Assembly: GCA_026125925.1 (NCBI GenBank)
Contig: JAHCKF010000006.1
Span: 1-31,496 of the forward strand
Source of the DNA: Pseudolabrys sp.
Lineage (GTDB): Bacteria; Pseudomonadota; Alphaproteobacteria; Rhizobiales; Xanthobacteraceae
Length of the DNA: 31,496 nucleotides
Direction of reading: 5' to 3'
Of the stretch, positions 16,160 to 23,254 are shown piece by piece. Below the pieces are notes generated by a model. It saw only the letters and a program-made list of their open reading frames with translations. It searched no databases and was not told the DNA's origin. Made by a program: the position numbers and the translations under genes. How positions within the stretch are numbered: position 1 is the stretch's first letter; the number at the start of each line of letters is the position of its first letter.

Positions 16160-16180
16160 CGGGTTGCGCCATGCAACCCG
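16160..16180 (-). promoter_or_regulatory. Perfect hairpin in the ardC leader
   Basis: CGGGTTGC (16160-16167), a five-base loop and GCAACCCG (16173-16180) form a perfect 8-bp stem 22 bases before the ardC start, next to the ribosome site. It could be an operator or an mRNA structure; no U-run follows it in the direction of ardC, so it is not a standard terminator. Confidence 0.55.
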
Positions 16181-16699
16181 ACTAGCCGGAGCGGCAATGA
16201 GCGGGGGTTGGCCGTCATAGGCCGGAAAGCGTGGGGGTGGGGCGGGCCGGAGGCCGGAGGCCGACTACACGGCCCGCGCTTTCCGCCCGAAGGGCTTGGC
16301 CTTGACGGCCGGGGGGCCGCAGGCCCCATCCTTCAATTCAGGAGAAGCGCAGTCGCAGGAGCGTCAGCATCGCGGCCGCCGGCACGGCGGGACGCGGGAT
16401 CGTCTGGGGTGACGAGACCGGAATCAAAGGCAGCCGCAGGAGCGAGGTCTGCCGAGCGGGACCGACTGCCTCCGGCGAGGAGCGCCGCATCGCCCTTGCG
16501 CGAGGGATCGTCACCGGATGGCCGGGACGCCGCGCATCCGCGGGAGCGGATCTGGCGGCGGCCCGGTGAGGCCGAAGGCCGAGTAGAGCCCGACCGCCGA
16601 AGGCGGGCGCGCCACGACAGCGCAGCCGGCGCTGGCTGAAACTATGCTAGCTTTAAATTGACCTACATTGTTCACAATAAATTGCTGGATGGACCCGCC
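16181..16699. other. GC-rich noncoding region followed by a drop in GC
   Basis: About 520 bp without a convincing gene. Up to about 16640 it is very GC-rich, with many short GGAGCG and CGAAGG elements; after that GC falls sharply into the next gene. The border probably marks the junction between the mobilization module and later-acquired cargo. Confidence 0.5.
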
Positions 16700-18031
16700 G
16701 TGCAATCAGGTCAGATCATCACTGAATTCAAGAAACGGACGCTTCACATCGATCTTCACGAAATGTCTTTGGTACAAAACAAAATTAGTGACAATAAAAT
16801 CCTGTATCGTGGCAACGGCTACATCGCACAAACCAGTGCTGACGTTCTTACCTTTCGCCTATATCCCAACGAAACAAACAACACAGACTTCGCCTCCAGT
16901 TTCAATCACCTGAATGCGACGAAGGCGGGAGAGCTCTATTCAAACGAATCTTACTACACTCTCAGTGGCATAGCGGCTGACGGTGCGGTGTGGAAGTGTG
17001 ACCAGGTTCTACCTGCGTGCGACTGGAGCACAAATCACAGCCATCCCGTGGTCCACGGTAGCCTCTCAACGATAGTCGTTGGCGACCTGTCACCTCACCC
17101 ATCGAAATTCGTGTTGCACTTCTTCGAGAAGGCCGATCTTCCCGTGCCGACCAGCCAAGCGACGTTTACAGCCGCCGGCTACCAATTCCATGTCGAGAAG
17201 AGCGATGATAGCTTCATCGTCGGAGTGAATTCCGAGACTGTGCTCCCGGACTATTTCGACGTTCGCGTAGAGGAAGCCCTGCGGTTCCTTCTGGCACAGC
17301 CCGTCGCCGTGCGCGCTCTAATTCATCCGGGCTGCGTAGCCTTAAGATCGAAGCCGGCGAACTCGTCCGAGGTCCGATTGGGTCCACCAATCTCTCGCGG
17401 GACTGCCGCTTTCCACGAGCACTCCTGGGACCTTCTTGGCGCGTATCTCGCCTTTGTCGCTCGCGAAGCCAAGGAAACAGGTTGGCATCCGTGCACGGGC
17501 TATCTGCATATGGCTCAACAGGCCAGCGCGAGCTCCTTGGACGTCTGGGCCACAGGACTCGGGGTAGCGGTCGAAGGCTTAGCTAGTCTTGTTGATGTCG
17601 AACGAGCCGACGGACGAGACACGGAAAGGCAGCAGCTAGAGCAACTCCAGAAATTCATCGTTGGGCAGATCGCAGGCCATAGCCAGTTCGACGTGTTTGT
17701 TGATCGAATTCGGGGGCTCGTGAGAGGGCTGACCTCGGTGCGGGCGATCGATCGGATGAAGTGGCTGGCTGACAACGGCGGAGCCAATCCTGCCCTCATC
17801 GATGCTTGGAGGAGCCTCCGCAATCGGAGCGTCCATCCGATAGGACGCGATTTCGACATTGCATCGCTCGACTTTCAGAAGGTCGTTGACGAGCTGCATA
17901 GCGTGACGACGCTCCTCTACCAGATCGTGTTTCATCTGATCGGATATCGCGGCCCGCACACCGACTACGCCTCACATGGATTCCCTGAGACAGTCTATCC
18001 GCCGCTCTCGCGGACGGCAGAGGCAGGGTAA
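16700..18031 (+). CDS. HEPN-motif protein, ApeA-like, probable defence ribonuclease
   Basis: A 443-residue soluble protein. The C-terminal third is helical and ends in ALIDAWRSLRNRSVHPIGRDF, in which R374 and H379 form the R-x4-H motif of HEPN ribonucleases. The N-terminal two thirds are mixed strand and helix, as in the sensing part of ApeA-type abortive-infection proteins; that link is an impression, not a search result. GC is lower than in the neighbours, a sign of separate transfer. The start is uncertain: GTG 16700 has a GGATGGA ribosome site, whereas TTG 16658 in the same frame would add 14 residues without one. It is followed on the same strand, after 174 bp, by a nuclease-like gene. 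Confidence 0.68.
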   Translation: MQSGQIITEFKKRTLHIDLHEMSLVQNKISDNKILYRGNGYIAQTSADVLTFRLYPNETNNTDFASSFNHLNATKAGELYSNESYYTLSGIAADGAVWKCDQVLPACDWSTNHSHPVVHGSLSTIVVGDLSPHPSKFVLHFFEKADLPVPTSQATFTAAGYQFHVEKSDDSFIVGVNSETVLPDYFDVRVEEALRFLLAQPVAVRALIHPGCVALRSKPANSSEVRLGPPISRGTAAFHEHSWDLLGAYLAFVAREAKETGWHPCTGYLHMAQQASASSLDVWATGLGVAVEGLASLVDVERADGRDTERQQLEQLQKFIVGQIAGHSQFDVFVDRIRGLVRGLTSVRAIDRMKWLADNGGANPALIDAWRSLRNRSVHPIGRDFDIASLDFQKVVDELHSVTTLLYQIVFHLIGYRGPHTDYASHGFPETVYPPLSRTAEAG

Positions 18032-18205
18032 GGCCCGACCACGGAAAGCCGGACGCTAGGGCCAGTCCCAACGAGAAGACCGAGGGCAATCGTGCGGACG
18101 CCTTGGTTACGTGGTGGCCGTGTTGCTCGATTTGAGTAACGCTATCCACACAGCACTTGCGAGTCGGCCGGCGGTGTCGGCGGACCGAACAGCCTAGGTG
18201 GATTC

Positions 18206-19681
18206 GTGGGCACGTTCTTTACCGACACGTTTGGCGTCGATCAGGAGACTCTTGAGGCTTACGGCGCTTTCGATATCTCGTTGATCAACGACCTGCCCCT
18301 TTTCATCGACCCGTTTCTGCTGTTTCAGAGCGAGAGGGATGAATACCAGGCCCTCCACCAGCAGATCATCGACTATCTGGTGTTTCTGCGAGACCGAGCG
18401 GCGGCGGGGCCCGTGAGCGAGGGAATGTTGCGAAACTGGTACTGCTTTCCCGAGATCAAGCAGAACTGGTTGGGTTTCTCATTGGTTGGCAACGGAGGGA
18501 GCGGCCTCGGTATCGACTTTGCCCGAGAACTGCATGCGAACCTCGGTGCCGTGTTCAGCGATTTTGGCGGCGAAAAGATTACAGAGAGCAGCCATTTGGA
18601 GAAGGTATGCCTGATCGCCGACGGTGTCGGCAGAGATAACATCAGCGACTTCGTCACCAATCTTATTCAGGACTTCCTCTGTCTCTACACTGAAGAATTC
18701 GCGAAGGCACACCTGAGCGCCGATCAGGTGAGGTCGGTATCAATCGATCGGGCCGTGTTCAATCTCGACACCGAAAGCTGGCAGCGCCGGACATACCGGC
18801 TGCCTTGGCACCAAGGCGACTTCATCCTGCTCACGCCCAAAGACATGCTCACGCGCGATGAGAACTGGATCAACCGCGGAGACATGATTGAAGGCTTTGA
18901 ACGAATTCCAACCGCGATCCCTGATGAACAGCTTCGGGCTTCGGTGGCGAACTACTTCCGCTTGGCCCTCAGCCGCCGGGCAAAGCCGAAGAAGCCGCCT
19001 ACGGCGGCGGAGCGGCACGCCGCAGCGGCCGACACCATCAGGCAATTCCCCGCGCTCATAGATTACTACATCAAGCTCAAGGAGATGACCGGCGATGACG
19101 CCGCTGATTTGAGCGCCGAGAAGGTATTGTTGACTGAGATATTCTTTTCGCATCGCCTCCGTGAAATCTTACGGCCACAGCTCCAGCAAGCCGGCTTCTA
19201 CCAAATCGCCGGAGGGACATACGCGGAAGCTCACGCGCGCCTTGCCTATCTGAAGCACGCGATCGAAGACCAAGGTTGCTGGCGCATCTTCTACGATCAG
19301 GATGACAACCCGGTCGAGCGCGAAAGAGACGTTCAGGTTCTCTTCCGGCTCGTTTGGTTTGGCACAGAATCGGATATCGGTGCAGAAGCAAACGATGGGA
19401 GAGGGCCGGTCGATTTCAAGGTGTCTCGTGGGCGCAACAAGACACTGGTAGAGATGAAGCTCGCAAAGAATAGCAAGCTGGAAGCCAACCTTCAAAAGCA
19501 GGTCGAAACCTACCAGGTCGCGGCTGATGCCGAGCGAGGGATCAAAGCCATTGTCTTCTTTAGCTATCAACAACTGAAGCGCGTACAGGACATCCTGAAG
19601 CGCCTCAAGTTGGAGAACAATCCCGACATTGTCCTGATCGATGCGCGCAGCGACAACAAGCCTTCAGCGTCCAAGGCTTAG
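18206..19681 (+). CDS. PD-(D/E)XK nuclease-like protein of unknown family
   Basis: A 491-residue soluble protein. The C-terminal domain has the restriction-nuclease arrangement GRGPVDFKV...KTLVEMKLA, giving D403, E416 and K418 as catalytic candidates, followed by LQKQVETYQVAADAERGIKAIVFF, a common continuation of this fold. The N-terminal 380 residues are helical and rich in aromatic residues (DLPLFIDPFLLFQSERDEYQALH) without a motif I know. The GTG at 18206 follows an AGGTGG ribosome site. The stop overlaps the convergent recombinase gene by 18 bases. With the HEPN gene upstream it may form a two-gene defence unit; alternatively the two are independent cargo. Confidence 0.7.
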   Translation: MGTFFTDTFGVDQETLEAYGAFDISLINDLPLFIDPFLLFQSERDEYQALHQQIIDYLVFLRDRAAAGPVSEGMLRNWYCFPEIKQNWLGFSLVGNGGSGLGIDFARELHANLGAVFSDFGGEKITESSHLEKVCLIADGVGRDNISDFVTNLIQDFLCLYTEEFAKAHLSADQVRSVSIDRAVFNLDTESWQRRTYRLPWHQGDFILLTPKDMLTRDENWINRGDMIEGFERIPTAIPDEQLRASVANYFRLALSRRAKPKKPPTAAERHAAAADTIRQFPALIDYYIKLKEMTGDDAADLSAEKVLLTEIFFSHRLREILRPQLQQAGFYQIAGGTYAEAHARLAYLKHAIEDQGCWRIFYDQDDNPVERERDVQVLFRLVWFGTESDIGAEANDGRGPVDFKVSRGRNKTLVEMKLAKNSKLEANLQKQVETYQVAADAERGIKAIVFFSYQQLKRVQDILKRLKLENNPDIVLIDARSDNKPSASKA

Positions 19682-20284
19682 GGGATCATTGCTAGCCCAC
19701 ATCCGCGCCGCGATCGCGCGTTCCTCGTCACCCATAACCTGGAGATAGATAGTGGTGGTGGACAGGCTGGCGTGGCCGAGCCAGCGCTGCACGAGGTTGA
19801 TCGGGACGCCGGATCGCACGGCATGGACGCCGAAGCCATGACGTAGGCCCTTGGCGGTCCGGTGCGGTCCCGGCGCGATGCCGGCCCGATCCATGACGCG
19901 TTTAACCAGCCGCCAGGCCTGGCTGCGCGACAGCGCCCACAGCTTCTTGCCCGGATGACTTTCGTTGAGGCCGTGAACCTCGCCGAGCACGCGAACGAGG
20001 TCCGGCGGGATCGGCACTTCGCGCATGACCGCCGCGCGCGTCCGCTTCTTGAGAGAGCGGATGGCGATGAAGCCGTCGTCGACCTCGATCGACGACGCCA
20101 CCAGCGCAACGGCCTCCGATATGCGACAACCGGTGTAGGCGAGCGTGAGGCAGAGGGTGCAAAGATCGTCGCGGGCGTCGCCGCGCGCCGCGGCAATGAA
20201 GCGCCGGCGTTCGTCGGCGGTGAGATACTTCCGCTGACCTCCCGGCGTGTAGAGAGAGCCGCGCTCCCCGCGTCGCTCCTGCAT
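19664..20284 (-). CDS. Short tyrosine recombinase (catalytic domain only)
   Basis: A 206-residue site-specific recombinase with only the catalytic domain. Visible residues are R54 in TGCRISEA, the lysine region RSLKKRT, the box KGLRHGFGVHA in which the usual H of H-x-L-R-H is replaced by K, WLGHASLSTT with the histidine, and the nucleophile Y180 in TTTIYLQV. The core-binding domain found in full-length integrases (300 or more residues) is missing, and no upstream frame restores it, so this is a naturally short type or an old truncation. The ATG at 20284 has a GGGAG ribosome site; TTG 20302 would add six residues. It converges with the nuclease-like gene. Confidence 0.85.
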   Translation of the reverse strand: MQERRGERGSLYTPGGQRKYLTADERRRFIAAARGDARDDLCTLCLTLAYTGCRISEAVALVASSIEVDDGFIAIRSLKKRTRAAVMREVPIPPDLVRVLGEVHGLNESHPGKKLWALSRSQAWRLVKRVMDRAGIAPGPHRTAKGLRHGFGVHAVRSGVPINLVQRWLGHASLSTTTIYLQVMGDEERAIAARMWASNDPLSLGR

Positions 20285-20392
20285 GTTCGTCGCTCCCGGC
20301 AAGCCGGCGGCGGGACGCGACAGAATTGCCTACAGTGTTGAACGCTCCTGAAAATGCGGTCTTCCGCCACTTCGGAGGGAGTCCGCCCCACT

Positions 20393-20431
20393 TTCGTAGC
20401 AATGCGATTCGAGTTTGACAATCCGCATTGC
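20393..20431. promoter_or_regulatory. Candidate promoter of the short recombinase with overlapping inverted repeat
   Basis: On the minus strand TTGTCA (20421-20416), a 17-base spacer and TACGAA (20398-20393) make a modest sigma-70-type promoter about 110 bp upstream of the recombinase start. A perfect inverted repeat GCAATGCG (20399-20406) and CGCATTGC (20424-20431) brackets it, as an operator would. Confidence 0.4.
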
Positions 20432-20572
20432 GCGGGAAACTGCCAGACGCAACGGAATAGGCAATTCTGTTTCACAGGTGAACGATGAACCTAGTCGTTC
20501 GTCTGTATTGCGACAGAGTTGTGGGTCAGAGGCAATTGTGCGTGGCGCTCACCTGGGCTGCCGGGGGTAGGA

Positions 20573-21271
20573 ATGGGATTCGCTGACAAGCTGGAGACTG
20601 TCGAGGAAGGCGGCGTCGTTACCAAGGTCGACCGGATCGGCTCGGAGACGGAAGCGGAGATGAAGTTCTCTGCGACCGGAGCGAGCACGACCGATGCCTT
20701 CCACGGCAGGGGACGAATCGATCTCCGCGGCCGTGGAAAGTCAGTGGGTACCGTACGGCATCGGTGGAGCGTCTACGTCGATGTTGGGAGTGACGTGCGT
20801 CGCGTCTACAACGTTGGCGCTTCTCTGAAGGTCGAAGTGGGCGATCGGGTCGAGGCGCTGTGGGTACGGCGAGGACAGAACCTCCTGCCCGTCATGATCG
20901 TCAATCGCCAGACCGGCAGTTCTTCCGACCTGGGGACGACACCCAAAATACTGGTAAATCAGCCATGGGCGGCGATCGTACTGATAGGCTTGCCCATTCT
21001 GGGGTTTGCCATGGGCATCATGTACTCTTTGAGATACATTTCGAGCGGCGAACTTGGACGATCCGGCGACATCCTGGGAACGCTGAGCGGACCACCAGGC
21101 TTGGCCCTTCTTGGGGGGATTGCGGCACTGATCGTTACCGCTCCTCATTGGCTACGTCGATTTGAAGCGCGCGGCTATCTCAACCGCATCAAGAAGCAGT
21201 TCACGCAACGCCACCTCGCTGGACGACCATCGGTCGGGAGCGTCGGCGCGCCGTCGGCGGCTATCAGATAG
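20573..21271 (+). CDS. Membrane protein of unknown function between two recombinase genes
   Basis: A 232-residue protein. An N-terminal soluble part (about 1-135) is rich in strands and charged residues (GRGRIDLRGRGKSVGTVRHRW, RVYNVGASLKVEVGDRVEALWVRRGQ). Two membrane helices follow, near 145-168 (PWAAIVLIGLPILGFAMGIMY) and 187-203 (PGLALLGGIAALIVTAP), and a short basic tail (YLNRIKKQFTQRHL). The ATG at 20573 follows GGGGGTAGGA; an in-frame TTG at 20519 is less likely. I do not recognise a family. It lies alone between two minus-strand recombinase genes, so it may be cargo of a smaller nested element. Confidence 0.65.
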   Translation: MGFADKLETVEEGGVVTKVDRIGSETEAEMKFSATGASTTDAFHGRGRIDLRGRGKSVGTVRHRWSVYVDVGSDVRRVYNVGASLKVEVGDRVEALWVRRGQNLLPVMIVNRQTGSSSDLGTTPKILVNQPWAAIVLIGLPILGFAMGIMYSLRYISSGELGRSGDILGTLSGPPGLALLGGIAALIVTAPHWLRRFEARGYLNRIKKQFTQRHLAGRPSVGSVGAPSAAIR

Positions 21272-21300
21272 GCAGCCCTGGACAGGCGGGTACCGACTCA

Positions 21301-22257
21301 TCAGATCAGCACGCGCTCGACTTCGTCGAGGCTGACCTCGTCGCGCCGGCGGTCGTAGAGCTGCGTAGTGCGCGTCGAGCTGTGGTTAGCCATCGCGGCG
21401 GCGCGCTCCAGGGTGCCGCCGTTCTTGAGATAGGCGGTGATGCCGGTGGCGCGGAACGTGTGATTGCCGATCTTCGTTGCGATGCCGGCATCGGTCGCGC
21501 GTCGCTGCACCATCTGCCACGCATCCGACTGGCACATTGAGCGGCCTGAAAGACGTTTGGTCTTCCGGTCGATCGTCTGAAACAGCGGTGCGTTCGGATC
21601 GGCCGTCAGCCCGCAGCGGTCGACGTATTCCTGGAGGTAGGCTTCAAGATTGTGGTGGCACGGCATCTCATGCCGCTTGCCACCCTTCTCAAGGAGCCGT
21701 GCCCAAAGCCGGCGATTCTGGATGAACAGGTCGTCGACATCCATGCGCAGAGCCGCGCCGATGCGCGCGAACGAGTAGACCATTATCCCGATCAGCGCGC
21801 GATCGCGAAGGCCGGCAACGGAGCCGGCGTCGATCGCGTCGAGGAGCTGACGCGCTTCCGCGGGGGTCAGGACGGGCGTGCGGCCGCTGCGCACGACGTG
21901 ACTTGGCCCGCGCACCGAAAGGGCGGGATTCACCGCCACGACATGGCCGGTGACGAACCAATCGAACAGATGCCGGATCGCTGCGAGCCGCGCCTTGGCT
22001 GTGGGGGCCGAGCGCGTCTCCGTCAGCTCCTCGATATAGGTGGCGACATGGACCGGCTCGACCGCGGTGATCGACGCGATGCCGGCCGCCTCGCACCAAA
22101 GCAGGAACTCGCCGACCGCACGTCGATAGGCGCGCCTGGTGTTCGGGTTGCGGATGCGGGCGGTGAAGAACTCGATGAAGCGTCGCCGCGTTACGTCATC
22201 GGCAGCAATGACAAGAGAAGTATTACGTAAAGGTGCTAGCGGCAGGCGTGAATGCAT
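21301..22257 (-). CDS. Tyrosine recombinase / XerC-D-like integrase, full length
   Basis: A 318-residue integrase with both domains. The N-terminal SAM-like core-binding domain (about 20-115) has NPNTRRAYRRAVGEFLLWCEAAGI and TAKARLAAIRHLFDWFV. The catalytic domain has R165 in VYSFARIGAAL, the lysine in LLEKGGKRHEMP, NHTFRATG (H-x-x-R box), MANHSSTRTTQ and the nucleophile Y301 in QLYDRRRDEV. Length and motif spacing are normal, so the enzyme is probably active. The ATG at 22257 is preceded by AGGACTCC and by a palindrome (22265-22286) overlapping the probable -10 region. It may drive a nested element or the whole island. Confidence 0.92.
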   Translation of the reverse strand: MHSRLPLAPLRNTSLVIAADDVTRRRFIEFFTARIRNPNTRRAYRRAVGEFLLWCEAAGIASITAVEPVHVATYIEELTETRSAPTAKARLAAIRHLFDWFVTGHVVAVNPALSVRGPSHVVRSGRTPVLTPAEARQLLDAIDAGSVAGLRDRALIGIMVYSFARIGAALRMDVDDLFIQNRRLWARLLEKGGKRHEMPCHHNLEAYLQEYVDRCGLTADPNAPLFQTIDRKTKRLSGRSMCQSDAWQMVQRRATDAGIATKIGNHTFRATGITAYLKNGGTLERAAAMANHSSTRTTQLYDRRRDEVSLDEVERVLI

Positions 22258-22264
22258 GGAGTCC

Positions 22265-22286
22265 TATGATAAAGGACATTATCATA
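22265..22286 (-). promoter_or_regulatory. Palindromic operator at the integrase promoter
   Basis: TATGATAA (22265-22272), six bases, TTATCATA (22279-22286): a perfect 8-bp inverted repeat only eight bases upstream of the integrase start. TATGAT within the repeat also resembles a -10 box, so a bound repressor would block the integrase promoter. Confidence 0.5.
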
Positions 22287-22335
22287 CATTCATGCTGCTG
22301 TGGGCAAATTCCGCGATAGCTTCCATAAGACAGAA

Positions 22336-22506
22336 TTACTTTGCCCAGTGACCGAGAACCCATTCCCATTGGTGGCGATCATAATCCCATCGCCAGTGCG
22401 CCCGGACCCACTTCGTCTTGCCGATCGGGCGAATGGTCTGGAGGTTCTGAAGACGATCCGGTGGCTTGGGAGGCCTGGGCGGACGGATGCGCGGTATACG
22501 TCTCAT
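22336..22506 (-). CDS. Tryptophan-rich small basic protein
   Basis: A 56-residue protein. The N-terminal half is basic and proline-rich (MRRIPRIRPPRPPKPPDRL); the C-terminal half is dense in tryptophan and histidine (KTKWVRAHWRWDYD, then RHQWEWVLGHWAK) with a W-V-x-x-H-W pattern repeated. A GGAG element eight bases before the ATG at 22506 supports translation. It lies 58 bp downstream of the 22565-22783 gene on the same strand, with a strong hairpin between them. No function is known to me; the composition argues for a real gene, since such residues rarely cluster by chance in GC-rich DNA. Confidence 0.55.
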   Translation of the reverse strand: MRRIPRIRPPRPPKPPDRLQNLQTIRPIGKTKWVRAHWRWDYDRHQWEWVLGHWAK

Positions 22507-22527
22507 GGTGGTTGCTCCGTATTGTGA

Positions 22528-22550
22528 GGGGGGCGCGCGAGACGCCCCCC
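22528..22550 (-). terminator. Strong GC hairpin after the duplicated-motif gene
   Basis: GGGGGGCG (22528-22535) and CGCCCCCC (22543-22550) form a perfect 8-bp stem with a 7-base loop, 15 bases after the stop of the 22565 gene. There is no U-run, so it may terminate weakly or only stabilise the mRNA end while letting the next small gene be expressed. Confidence 0.55.
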
Positions 22551-22564
22551 TTCATCGAACATCG

Positions 22565-22783
22565 TCAGTCTTCCCGGACGGTCGTGCTCGGGCTTGCCTT
22601 GCCGTGCTTGGTCGTCACATACCGGCCGCTGATCGCACTCCGGTAGTGCGGCCCGCTCGAACCGCTCGGGCCGGGCGATTCCTTCACGGTCGTGTTCGGG
22701 CTCGCCTTGCCATGCTTCGAAGTGACGTAGCGGCCGCTGATCGCGCTGCGATAGCCGCCGCCGGATGAGGACTTTCCAGCCAA
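22565..22783 (-). CDS. Small protein with two YRSAISGRYVT motifs
   Basis: A 72-residue hydrophilic protein made of a tandem duplication. Each unit reads YRSAISGRYVT-x-KHGKASP-x-TTV-K/R-E; the second follows a short PGPSGSSGPH linker. The two DNA copies differ mostly at third codon positions, so the protein sequence has been kept by selection. The TTG at 22783 is the start, preceded by AGGAGAT at good spacing. I recall many short bacterial proteins with a single Y-R-S-A-x-S/T-G-R-Y/F-V-T...TTV motif, of unknown role. The gene is divergent from an XRE regulator and ImmA/IrrE peptidase and shares their operator region, so it may be a target or partner of the peptidase. Confidence 0.78.
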   Translation of the reverse strand: MAGKSSSGGGYRSAISGRYVTSKHGKASPNTTVKESPGPSGSSGPHYRSAISGRYVTTKHGKASPSTTVRED

Positions 22784-22826
22784 CTTGATCTCCTGTTCAG
22801 GCTCCAGCTGTTGCCAGAGGGGAATC

Positions 22827-22846
22827 GAATTGCTAGGCAGCAATTC
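22827..22846. promoter_or_regulatory. Operator 1 of the XRE/ImmA locus
   Basis: A perfect inverted repeat GAATTGCT-AGGC-AGCAATTC in the intergenic region between the divergent 22783 and 22896 genes. Read as AATTGC-N6-GCAATT it has the same layout as a second site at 22876-22891, which suggests binding of one dimeric regulator, most likely the XRE protein encoded next to it. Confidence 0.6.
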
Positions 22847-22874
22847 TTGTCCTCTTATTGCTGGAGAGAACCGT

Positions 22875-22892
22875 GATTGCAAGAGCGCAATT
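22875..22892. promoter_or_regulatory. Operator 2 of the XRE/ImmA locus
   Basis: GATTGC, six bases, GCAATT: the same half-sites and spacing as operator 1, immediately upstream of the ATG at 22896. Binding here would block initiation of the XRE gene, consistent with autorepression. Confidence 0.5.
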
Positions 22893-22895
22893 CTG

Positions 22896-23249
22896 ATGCC
22901 AACGGGAAAGTTCGATGGAGAGGCATTCTTCGCGGCAATCGATGCACAGCGGGTGGCCCGCGGCCTGACATGGAAGAAGGTAGCGGAGCAGGCGCAAGTC
23001 CCCGCATCCACGCTGACCAGGATGTCCCAGGGTCGCCGGCCGGACGTTGATTCATTGTCGGCGCTTTGTGTCTGGTCAGGCATCAGCGCCGATGATTTCT
23101 TCCGGGTGGAAGCAGCATCACGCGGATCAGCCGAACCACTCGCAAAACTGACCGCCCATTTTCGGGCCGACCCAAACCTTTCCAAGGAAAGCGCCGTCGC
23201 CCTAGAGACGCTTATTAAGACGGCGTATCAGCAGTTCCGGAAGAGATAG
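22896..23249 (+). CDS. XRE-type helix-turn-helix regulator
   Basis: A 117-residue DNA-binding protein. The helix-turn-helix lies near residues 10-65: AAIDAQRVARGLTWKKVAEQ, AQVPASTLTRMSQGRRPDVD, ALCVWSGISADDFFR. The C-terminal helix region (SKESAVALETLIKTAYQQF) could dimerise. The ATG at 22896 is chosen over upstream in-frame codons because it sits right after operator 2 and starts the domain properly, although the ribosome site (AAGAG) is weak. It is followed after five bases by an ImmA/IrrE gene; such pairs are typical phage- or stress-responsive switches in which the peptidase cleaves the regulator. Confidence 0.88.
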   Translation: MPTGKFDGEAFFAAIDAQRVARGLTWKKVAEQAQVPASTLTRMSQGRRPDVDSLSALCVWSGISADDFFRVEAASRGSAEPLAKLTAHFRADPNLSKESAVALETLIKTAYQQFRKR

Positions 23250-23254
23250 GCGGA

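Noticed and set aside
20551..20565. CACCTGGGCTGCC as a second copy of the tRNA-Phe end
   Set aside because: Only about seven bases match the acceptor end, not enough for an attachment site.
22301..22347. Inverted repeat TGGGCAAA/TTTGCCCA
   Set aside because: The 31-base spacer and overlap with the end of the W-rich gene make chance likely; no U-run for a terminator.
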